Position numbers and translations under genes: made by a program. This document shows positions 17,961 to 25,280 of a DNA stretch of 64,000 nt, piece after piece. Positions within the stretch are counted from its first letter, which is position 1. Each line of letters starts with the position of its first letter. Location: assembly GCA_964487605.1 (NCBI GenBank), contig CAZARU010000013.1, positions 1 through 64,000 of the forward strand, read 5' to 3'. Source of the DNA: JAJDAH01 sp964487605. GTDB taxonomy: Bacteria; Myxococcota_A; Polyangia; Polyangiales; Polyangiaceae. A model generated the notes under the pieces. It was given only the letters and a program-made list of their open reading frames with translations, was not told the origin of the DNA and made no database searches.

Positions 17961-20387
17961 ATGAGCGCCGCGATCGACCCGCCCCGGGTTGCCGAGCTCA
18001 TGGTGGCGCGCCTGCTCCCGCGGACTGCCCCCGGGCGCGTGGCAGAGCTGAACGAAATCGCCAGGCGAATCGCCGCGGATCACGGCGCCGAAGACCTGGA
18101 TCGGCTCACGACGCGCCTCGCGGCGCGAGCCCATCATCTGCTCGCCGTCGTGGCCGATCACGTGGCCGACGCCGACGTAGCGCCGGCACTCACCCGCGTC
18201 GAGCGACGGCTCCTCGCCGCCCGTGAGCTCAGCCGCGCGTCGCCTAGCGAGCTCACCGACGGCGCTCCCCCGCGCTGGTCGCGGCGCAACGTCGCCCGGA
18301 GCGAGGTGCTGCGATGGTGGCGCACGCTCCTCGACCGGCGGCGCGAGGGGCGCGCGCCGAGCCGGCTGCAGTTCTACACGCACGTCCCGTACTGCCGCAC
18401 GAGGTGTGGCTTCTGCCAGTTCGATTCCGTCATCGCGAAAGCGGACGACCCGACGGACTCGTTCCTGGACGCGCTCTCCGAGGAGGTCGCCGACTTCACG
18501 GCGGCCCTGGGTACGATCACCGCGGACGCGGCGACCATCGGAGGCGGCACGCCGAGCTTCCTCACCGAAGCGCAGACCGCACGTCTGCTCGATCTCCTGG
18601 TCGGCCGAGTGTTCGCGATCGACGGCTCCGACTATTTCTCGGTGGAGCTGAATCCCGACTCGACCACGGGCGCCAAGGTCCGGCTGTTCGCCGACGCCGG
18701 CGTCAACCGGTTCAGCCTGGGCGTGCAGTCGCTGAACGCCGCGACGCTGCGGGCGGTCCAGCGCGGCTACCAGACGGAAGCCGCCGTTCGGGAGGCGTTC
18801 GAGGCGATCCGGAGCGCGGACGGGGTTCAGCTGAGCGCAGATCTGCTCGCGCCGCTGCCCGAGGAGACGGCGGGGTCGTTCCGGGACGGCGTGCGCACGC
18901 TGCTCTCTCTCGAGCCGGACCAGATCGTGCTCTACGACTATCAGCCCGTTCAGCGACGCGGCGAGACGCTGGAGCGCGGGCCGCTCGGCTTCGCCGAGTG
19001 CGTGGACGTGCTGCTCGAGGCCGCCGATGCGCGCGGCTACGAGCGCGTGCCGAACACGGGCTCGTCGGCGATCGTACAACGCAGGCGCGGACGCGAGTTC
19101 CGAACCCGATACATGCAGCACCCCCGCGAGCCGAGCTCCACGCTGGCGCTCGGTCCGTTCGCGGAGTCCTACGTGTTCGGCGTGGCGCAGTACGTCGCGG
19201 GGCCATCGACTCTGGGACCGGCACCGTACCTGGCGGACGAGCTGACGCCCGAAGAAGAGGCCGGGCGTTACGTCGGGCGCCACCTCGCCTACGGGCTCGC
19301 GCTCGACGACGACCGCTACGCTGCGACGTTCGGGGTGAGGGCGGCGGAGACGTTCGGCGACGAGCTCGTGTACCTCGAAGAGCGGGAGTTCCTGAAGCGG
19401 CGACGCACCACGTACGAGCCGTCGTTCCCCGGCGGCGACGAGGCGAAGCTGCATGGCTGGCTCTTCTTCGATCGGGGGACCATCGCGCAGCTCAGGACCG
19501 CAGCGGCCGCTCGCGAGCTCGGCACCATGCCCGTGGCCACCGCGCGCGCGTGGCTGGAGCGAGCCGCGGCGAGCGCGACCCTCGCCGGTCCCTTCGCCGA
19601 GGTCGAGGCGGGACTGTCGCGGCTCGCGGGCGCGAGGCCGGAGCTGCACGTCACCGCGGGCGCGCTCGAAGGACTCGGACTCTCGGGGCCGCTGGCGCTC
19701 GACGAGCTTCGCGAGGCCGGAGGGGACGAGCTCGCCGAGACGCTGACGCAGTGGCTCCGCGGCGATGTCGACGCGCGCCTGCCGCGAGTCATCGCCTCGC
19801 TCGTGAAGAACGGCACCGTCGGCACGCTCGGGCTGGGGATCACCGTCGGGCGGGCCACGACGAGAACCCTGTCGCTGGCGTTCAACGTTCCGTCACCGCG
19901 CGGCCTGGAGCTCCTCCTGGACGCCGCAGGCCATCGGGGCACGCCGCCGGGGCCTCGGCCGGCCTCGAGTCTGCGGATCGAGGCGGGGGAGGTGCCCCGC
20001 GCTCGGGTCGGCTGGCACGTTCCGGCGCGGAGCAAGGCGTGGGAAACGACGAGCGCCGCGCTCCCGTCGGATCTGGCCCTGATCCTCGCCTCGGAGACCC
20101 GACTCGAAGTCGTCCGGAGCCTGCCGGGCAACGGCTCGACGCTCCACGCGAGCCGCGTGACGCCGCGCGGGTCGAAGGAGCTGCGCCGGTGGCTCGGCGG
20201 GGCGCTGCCCGATTTTTCGCGACGCTGCGAGGAATGGCTCGTGGACGGCGAGCTGCCCGCCGTCGACGGTCTGGAGATCTCGCTTGCGGCGGGGCGGCCA
20301 CTCGCCGAGTCGCTCCGGGTGGTGCTGGGGCCGAAGCGCGGCGCCAAGCGACGACTCACGAGCGCGGCGGCGGGCCCGTCACCGTAG
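17961..20387 (+). CDS. HemW/HemN-like radical-SAM protein with N-terminal helical and large novel C-terminal extensions
   Basis: The product is 808 residues, about twice a standard HemW (near 380). Residues ~1-130 are an Arg/Ala-rich helical extension. The radical-SAM core follows: YTHVPYCRTRCGFCQF (Cys145, 149, 152), IGGGTPSFL, SVELNPDS, RFSLGVQSLN and LSADLLAPLPEE, all HemW-like. STLALGPFAESYVFG corresponds to the LGxGpxAxS segment. Beyond residue ~450 there are over 300 residues with no family I recognise. HemW proteins are haem chaperones and HemN makes protoporphyrinogen; the fused ends argue against a plain haem role. It lies 22 nt after the tandem radical-SAM gene and 58 nt before the pirin gene. 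Confidence 0.85.
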   Translation: MSAAIDPPRVAELMVARLLPRTAPGRVAELNEIARRIAADHGAEDLDRLTTRLAARAHHLLAVVADHVADADVAPALTRVERRLLAARELSRASPSELTDGAPPRWSRRNVARSEVLRWWRTLLDRRREGRAPSRLQFYTHVPYCRTRCGFCQFDSVIAKADDPTDSFLDALSEEVADFTAALGTITADAATIGGGTPSFLTEAQTARLLDLLVGRVFAIDGSDYFSVELNPDSTTGAKVRLFADAGVNRFSLGVQSLNAATLRAVQRGYQTEAAVREAFEAIRSADGVQLSADLLAPLPEETAGSFRDGVRTLLSLEPDQIVLYDYQPVQRRGETLERGPLGFAECVDVLLEAADARGYERVPNTGSSAIVQRRRGREFRTRYMQHPREPSSTLALGPFAESYVFGVAQYVAGPSTLGPAPYLADELTPEEEAGRYVGRHLAYGLALDDDRYAATFGVRAAETFGDELVYLEEREFLKRRRTTYEPSFPGGDEAKLHGWLFFDRGTIAQLRTAAAARELGTMPVATARAWLERAAASATLAGPFAEVEAGLSRLAGARPELHVTAGALEGLGLSGPLALDELREAGGDELAETLTQWLRGDVDARLPRVIASLVKNGTVGTLGLGITVGRATTRTLSLAFNVPSPRGLELLLDAAGHRGTPPGPRPASSLRIEAGEVPRARVGWHVPARSKAWETTSAALPSDLALILASETRLEVVRSLPGNGSTLHASRVTPRGSKELRRWLGGALPDFSRRCEEWLVDGELPAVDGLEISLAAGRPLAESLRVVLGPKRGAKRRLTSAAAGPSP

Positions 20388-20403
20388 CGTGGGACCACTC
20401 GCC

Positions 20404-20445
20404 GTTCGCGCTGCGCCGCCGTTCGCGCTGCGCTACGGTTCGCGC
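20404..20445. repeat. Short direct repeat in the gap before the pirin gene
   Basis: The 13-mer gttcgcgctgcgc occurs at 20404-20416 and again at 20421-20433, and a third partial copy (gttcgcgc) lies at 20438-20445 next to the pirin ATG. The three copies are spaced 17 nt apart. This could be slipped-strand duplication or a weak regulatory element; nothing in the sequence decides. Confidence 0.5.
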
Positions 20446-21480
20446 ATGCTCGAAGCCGACGACGTCGTGCTCGACACGGGACCTCTCGGCTTTCCGTGGC
20501 CCACGCTCGATCCGTTCCTCTTCTGCGTTCATCACCTCGACGCCTACCCGCAGGGCAACGAGCGCCTGGGACCGGCCGCATCGCTGGAAGGCCGACACCT
20601 CGGGATGGACTTCGAGCTGAAGGACGGCTGGCGGATGTACCACGGGCAGTCCGTCCCTGGGTTTCCGCAGCACCCGCACCGAGGCTTCGAGACGGTGACG
20701 ATCGCCCGGCAGGGGTTCATCGACCACAGCGACTCCCTGGGCGCCACCGCGCGATTCGGCGAGGGCGACGTTCAGTGGATGACCGCGGGGCGCGGCATCG
20801 TCCATTCGGAGATGTTCCCACTGCTGCGGCGTGACGCGCCGAACACGTGCGAGCTCTTCCAGATCTGGCTGAACCTCCCTGCCCGGAACAAGCTGATCGA
20901 CCCGTACTTCACGATGCTCTGGGCGGAGTCGATCCCCACGATGGAGCATCGAGACGACGCGGGCAGGACGACGCACGCGCGAGTGGTGGCGGGCCGGCTG
21001 GGTGACGCCGTGGGACCTCCTCCGTCGCCTCACTCATGGGCAGCCGACCCGGAGAACGACGTCGCGATCTGGACCCTGGTGATGGAGCCCCACGCCACGT
21101 TCGACCTGCCACCGTCCGCGCCGGGATCCACCCGAGCGCTGTACTTCTTCCGCGGCTCGAGCCTCACGGTGGGATCGCGTCGCCTGACGTCGCACTGCGT
21201 GGCGGCGCTCCGCGACGGCGCGCGCGCGCGCCTGACGAACGGCGATTCGACGACCGAGGTCCTGGTGCTCGGGGGCCGGCCCGTGAACGAGCCCGTCGCC
21301 CACCACGGCCCCTTCGTCATGAACACGGCGGAGGAGATCCGCGAGGCCTACCAGGCCTACCGGCGCACGCGGTTCGGCGGGTGGCCGTGGAGCACCGACG
21401 ATCCGGTGCATGCGCGGGAGCGCGGCCGCTTCGCGCTCCACGCCGACGGCCGCATCGAAGAGCGAGCCACGCGGCGCTGA
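20446..21480 (+). CDS. Pirin-family protein (bicupin)
   Basis: The product is 344 residues. The N-terminal cupin carries the pirin metal-site pattern: HPHRGFETVTI (two His), then GIVHSEMF (His and Glu). The second cupin region includes ALYFFRGSSLTVG. Pirins bind Fe or other metals; some have quercetinase activity and others act as redox-sensitive regulators. The ATG at 20446 gives a compact start, 58 nt after the HemW-like gene, so it is probably the last gene of the radical-SAM operon. A perfect 10-bp hairpin overlaps its stop codon. Whether the pirin works with the radical-SAM proteins is inference from position only. Confidence 0.88.
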   Translation: MLEADDVVLDTGPLGFPWPTLDPFLFCVHHLDAYPQGNERLGPAASLEGRHLGMDFELKDGWRMYHGQSVPGFPQHPHRGFETVTIARQGFIDHSDSLGATARFGEGDVQWMTAGRGIVHSEMFPLLRRDAPNTCELFQIWLNLPARNKLIDPYFTMLWAESIPTMEHRDDAGRTTHARVVAGRLGDAVGPPPSPHSWAADPENDVAIWTLVMEPHATFDLPPSAPGSTRALYFFRGSSLTVGSRRLTSHCVAALRDGARARLTNGDSTTEVLVLGGRPVNEPVAHHGPFVMNTAEEIREAYQAYRRTRFGGWPWSTDDPVHARERGRFALHADGRIEERATRR

Positions 21481-21494
21481 CCCGCAGCGCCGCG
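21470..21494. terminator. Perfect hairpin between convergent pirin and amidase genes
   Basis: The sequence cgcggcgctg-acccg-cagcgccgcg is a perfect 10-bp stem with a 5-nt loop. It overlaps the pirin stop codon (21478-21480) and ends 15 nt before the stop of the convergent amidase gene. There is no T-tract on either side, so it is not a classic intrinsic terminator, but stem length and position suit a bidirectional terminator or RNA 3'-end stabiliser in a GC-rich genome. Confidence 0.6.
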
Positions 21495-21508
21495 CGCCGT
21501 GGTGACCG

Positions 21509-22888
21509 TCACGGCTCCGGGGGCCGTCGCGCAGGTCCCGTCAGCTCTGCGACGGCCTCCGCCACGCCGAGCAGGTGTTCGTCGTGCCAGCGACGACCGA
21601 CGAGCTGAACACCGACGGGAAGCCCCTCCGAACTCAGCCCGACGGGCAGCACGACGCCGGGCTGACCGCTCATGTTGAAAGGAAGGCAGTGGTGCGCCGC
21701 GTGCCGAAAGTCGGTGGCCACGCCGTCGACCAGAATGGGCTCGCGCACTCTGCCGTGAGCGAAGGCCGTCGAGACCGCCGGCGGACAGAGAAACGCATCC
21801 ATCTGCTCGGCGAACGCATCGAAGGAACGCATGATGACGTCACGCGCGTCGAGGAGCCGCACCAGCTCGACGATCCGCGGCGTGGCGGGCTCGACCTTGG
21901 CCACGTCGGGGGAAGTGCCGACGAGCTGGATCAGCGCCCACATGTCGTCGTAGCCGTCCGCGCCGAGCGGCAGGGTCCGCTCCTCGACTCGGGCGCCAGC
22001 CGCCGCGAGCTCGCCCGCGACGCGCTCCACGGCATCCGAGACGTCCCTGGACACGGGAACGCCAGGAAACGTGCGCGACCACCCGATGCGCAGGGTGCGG
22101 AGCTCGAGCCGCGGCACCCTGGCGCGCGGGACGGGCGGCACGTCCGTGTCGCGACCGTCGGGACCCGCGAGGACTCCGAACGCGAGCGCGAGGTCCTCCA
22201 CGCTCCTGGCGAGCGGACCGATGCAGCAGATGGCGCGCCATGCGCGGGGACCGCCCGGAAGATCGCCGAAGCAGTGGTGACCCGTGAGCGGAACGCGACG
22301 CTCCGACGGCTTCAGGCCGAAGATTCCGCAGAAGTGCGCGGGCAGCCTCACCGAGCCGAGCGCATCGCTCCCGACGTCCAGGGCGGCCATGCCCGCGGCC
22401 ACGGCGGCGGCGGAGCCTCCGCTGGACCCTCCGGGCGTTCGCTCCAGATTCCACGGGTTGTTCGTGCGCCCGAAGATGGGGTTGTCGGTGTACGGTCCAC
22501 CGAGCAGCGGCGGCACGTTGGTCTTGCCCAGGAGAATCGCCCCCGCGGCCCTCGAGCGAGCCGCCGTGGTGCCGTCCTCGCGCGGAACGAAGTCGCGGAG
22601 CGGCGGGTACCCCACGGTGGTCCGTAGGCCCCCCGTGGCGTGGCAGTCCTTCAACGTGATGGGAACCCCGTGGAGCGGTCCGAGGAGGTCGCCGCGCGCG
22701 AGCGCTGCATCGGCGCGCGTCGCCGCAGCGAGCGCACCCTCGGCGTCCAGCGTCACCACCGCGTTGAGCGCGCCGTTCATCCGTTCGATGCGCGCCAGGT
22801 AGGCTCGAACCGCCTCCGTGGCCGAGACTCGCTTCGACGAGATCGCTCTCGCGAGCTCGGTCGCGGTCCACCGGGTGATCTCCGACAT
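21509..22888 (-). CDS. Amidase-signature family hydrolase
   Basis: The product is 459 residues with the Ser-Ser-Lys catalytic pattern of the amidase signature family: catalytic Lys in PITLKDCHATGG, the Gly/Ser-rich loop PGGSSGGSAAAVAAG, and ALDVGSDALGSVRLPAHFC containing the nucleophilic Ser. FGLKPSERRVPL follows as in the family. The ATG at 22886-22888 gives a conventional start (MSEITRWTATELARAI). Family members hydrolyse amides ranging from fatty-acid amides to Glu-tRNA(Gln) in GatA; there is no GatB or GatC nearby, so a stand-alone amidase is likely. It lies 17 nt downstream of the repeat lipoprotein on the same strand. Confidence 0.88.
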   Translation of the reverse strand: MSEITRWTATELARAISSKRVSATEAVRAYLARIERMNGALNAVVTLDAEGALAAATRADAALARGDLLGPLHGVPITLKDCHATGGLRTTVGYPPLRDFVPREDGTTAARSRAAGAILLGKTNVPPLLGGPYTDNPIFGRTNNPWNLERTPGGSSGGSAAAVAAGMAALDVGSDALGSVRLPAHFCGIFGLKPSERRVPLTGHHCFGDLPGGPRAWRAICCIGPLARSVEDLALAFGVLAGPDGRDTDVPPVPRARVPRLELRTLRIGWSRTFPGVPVSRDVSDAVERVAGELAAAGARVEERTLPLGADGYDDMWALIQLVGTSPDVAKVEPATPRIVELVRLLDARDVIMRSFDAFAEQMDAFLCPPAVSTAFAHGRVREPILVDGVATDFRHAAHHCLPFNMSGQPGVVLPVGLSSEGLPVGVQLVGRRWHDEHLLGVAEAVAELTGPARRPPEP

Positions 22889-22905
22889 GAGAGGCGTGCA
22901 GCTCG

Positions 22906-25218
22906 CTAGTTGCCGCAGGCGCCAGCCAGGACCAGGCGTCGGACGCGAATGAGGCCGCCACTGCCGCCGCCACCTCCACCACCGTTGTTGTCGGAGTGGC
23001 CACCCGCCTGGGGGTAGGCCAGGGTGTTCGTGGGCCAGGCGAGGCCGGGCAGCGTGCAGGCGGCCTGGGTGCCGACGGTGGCGCCGGTGCCGTTGCACGC
23101 GGGGTTGGCGACGTCCCAGTACGACAGCCCACCGCGACCCGCACTCGAACAGCCCGGATGCGTGGCGTAGGCGTCGTCTGCGACGTGTCCGTTCTGGGCC
23201 GTGGACGCGCAGCCGCGACCGGCGCCCCCGCCACCGTGCGCCCGGATCCCGCCGGCGAGGGACAGATCCAGCACGCTCGCCTCGATGAGGATCGCGCCGC
23301 CCGAACCACCGCCCGAGCCGCCGTCGTTGCCGCTCGGAATGCTCCCGCCGCCGCCCCCGGCGGAGATGATGCCGCCGGCGCCGATCGCGAGGGTGCCGGT
23401 GACCGTGATCTGCACGGCACCGCCCCCGGACCCCCCGAAGTAGAGCCCGCCGGCGCTCCTGCGATCGCCCTTGCCACCGGCACAGCCGGCGCGGAGTGGA
23501 GAGAGATCCTGATCCGGCGCGGCCAGGCCGCGAATCGGGACGACGCCGTAGTGCACGGAATTGTTCGCGGCGAAGCGGGACGACGAATCGATGAAGCTGT
23601 TGTCGCAGGCCGCGTCGGGGCAGTACGGCTTGCACTCGTAACCGTTCGCGGCCTTGTAGCACCTGAAGTTGCCCCGCTCGCCTCCGCCGAATCCGCCGTT
23701 CGTCCGCAGGCCCGCACCGCCGCCACCGAGGGAGCGTGAGCCGTCCTCCATCCCTTCCCCGCTGCCGTTCGCGAACACCGCGCAGTCGCTGCCCGCCACC
23801 TGTCCGTCGGTCGCTATGGGGCCGTTGCGCGCGTCGTCACCGCCCGCGCCCGGCGTCGTGCCCACGGCTCCCGCGTCCACGGTCCCGTTGATTCGGGCGT
23901 CGCCTCGCACGGCGAGCACGACGGGCCGCGACCCGATCAAGCGCAGCGTCCGACCTGCGTCGAGCGTGAACGACGACATCGGGACCACGACGATGTCGGG
24001 ACCGCCGGGCTGCGTCTGGATGACGGGCGTCGGCGCCGCCCCGCACCAGCCGGAGAGCATGGACGCAGGTGGCTGCGAAGTATCGATGGTCGGGCTGCAC
24101 GAGAGCGTGACGGCCGTCCCGAAGCTCAGAGCGGCGTGAGAGAAGTCGAAGTTCGTCGCGTCCCCCCAGCAGGTCGGGCACGGCGGGCACGAGGTGCCGC
24201 CGCAGTCCACCTCGGCCTCGTCCCGGTTCTGGAAGCCGTCACTGCAGGAGGGCGCGCGGCACGTCGTGTCCGTGGGGCGGCAGAAGGTGCTCGTACAATC
24301 TCCTCCGACGGCGCAGACCTCGCCCACTTCGCACGTCGGACCGCACTTGCCACCGCAGTCGAAGTCCGTCTCGTCCTGGTTCAGGAAGCCGTCGGTGCAG
24401 GTGGGCGTGCGGCACACCAGCTCCGTCGGGTGGCAGAAGCGATCCGCACAGTCTCCGTGCACGGCGCAATCGTCTCCGTCCGCGCACGTCGCGCCGCACA
24501 CGCCGCCGCAATCGACGTCGGTCTCGTCCTGGTTCTGCTCCCCGTCGTTGCAGCCGGGAGGCCGGCACTTCCGCTCGGTCGGGTGACAGAAGGCGCTGAC
24601 GCAGTCGGGGTGATCGAGGCACGCCTTGCCGTCCATGCAGGGGTCACAGCCTCCGCCGCAGTCCACGTCCGTCTCGTCCTGATTCGAGAAGCCGTCGGTG
24701 CACGTGGGCGTCCAGCAGGTCGAATCGTCGGGGCGGCAGAAGTCGCTGACGCAGTCCGTCCCCGACGCACAGCCCTCACCGTCGACGCAGAGGTCGGGAC
24801 AGCCGCCACCGCAGTCGATGCCCGTTTCGGTCCCATTCTTCTCGAGGTCGTCGCAGCTCGGTGGCGGCACGGCATCGGCCTCCGGCGCCGCGTCTCCCGC
24901 GTCGTTCGGACCGCCGGCGCTCGCGTCGGTCGCCGCGGCTCCGCCTCCACCGCTGATCCCGGCGGCACCTGCGACGCCCGCGGCACCCCCCATCGCGGCG
25001 GAACCCCCGACCCCGCCAGAACCGGAGGTTCCGGCATTTCCGCCGCTCGCGCCGCTGCCCGAAGCTGCAGCCGCTCCGCCGTCACCCCCCGCTCCGCCAT
25101 CACCCGCCGTGAGGCCGTCGAGCGACGACGTAGCGGTGCACGCGCCGACGACCGATGCGACCGCCGCTCCGGCGAGGACGCCACGAACCAGCCGAAACGT
25201 CGTCGAGTCGTGGACCAC
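22906..25218 (-). CDS. Large surface lipoprotein with five Cys-rich repeats and Gly-rich beta domain
   Basis: The product is 770 residues starting with GTG. A signal peptide ends in a lipobox-like SVVGAC (Cys about residue 27). A Gly/Ala/Ser linker follows to ~residue 120. Then come five tandem repeats of about 45 residues, each with a CxDGxxNQDETDVDCGG core, a short CxDGxxC segment and a DCxSxFCxPT segment. These are disulfide-rich and resemble common myxobacterial surface modules. The C-terminal ~380 residues are Gly-rich with IRVRRLVLAG-type strands, like a beta-helix or polysaccharide-lyase-like surface domain. No catalytic motif is seen. It is divergent from the B12/radical-SAM gene with a 62-nt gap. 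Confidence 0.8.
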   Translation of the reverse strand: MVHDSTTFRLVRGVLAGAAVASVVGACTATSSLDGLTAGDGGAGGDGGAAAASGSGASGGNAGTSGSGGVGGSAAMGGAAGVAGAAGISGGGGAAATDASAGGPNDAGDAAPEADAVPPPSCDDLEKNGTETGIDCGGGCPDLCVDGEGCASGTDCVSDFCRPDDSTCWTPTCTDGFSNQDETDVDCGGGCDPCMDGKACLDHPDCVSAFCHPTERKCRPPGCNDGEQNQDETDVDCGGVCGATCADGDDCAVHGDCADRFCHPTELVCRTPTCTDGFLNQDETDFDCGGKCGPTCEVGEVCAVGGDCTSTFCRPTDTTCRAPSCSDGFQNRDEAEVDCGGTSCPPCPTCWGDATNFDFSHAALSFGTAVTLSCSPTIDTSQPPASMLSGWCGAAPTPVIQTQPGGPDIVVVPMSSFTLDAGRTLRLIGSRPVVLAVRGDARINGTVDAGAVGTTPGAGGDDARNGPIATDGQVAGSDCAVFANGSGEGMEDGSRSLGGGGAGLRTNGGFGGGERGNFRCYKAANGYECKPYCPDAACDNSFIDSSSRFAANNSVHYGVVPIRGLAAPDQDLSPLRAGCAGGKGDRRSAGGLYFGGSGGGAVQITVTGTLAIGAGGIISAGGGGGSIPSGNDGGSGGGSGGAILIEASVLDLSLAGGIRAHGGGGAGRGCASTAQNGHVADDAYATHPGCSSAGRGGLSYWDVANPACNGTGATVGTQAACTLPGLAWPTNTLAYPQAGGHSDNNGGGGGGGSGGLIRVRRLVLAGACGN
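24185..24855 (-). repeat. Five-fold repeat region within the lipoprotein gene
   Basis: This stretch encodes five consecutive ~45-residue Cys-rich units with a shared NQDETDVDCGG-type core and FCxPT segment. Copies differ at many positions, so the array is old rather than a recent duplication. Boundaries are approximate. Confidence 0.7.
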
Positions 25219-25280
25219 CGACCACGCACTCTAGCAGATTCGGGCCGTGGGCCGCGGCGCGGCCCTGCTACACTCCCGGG

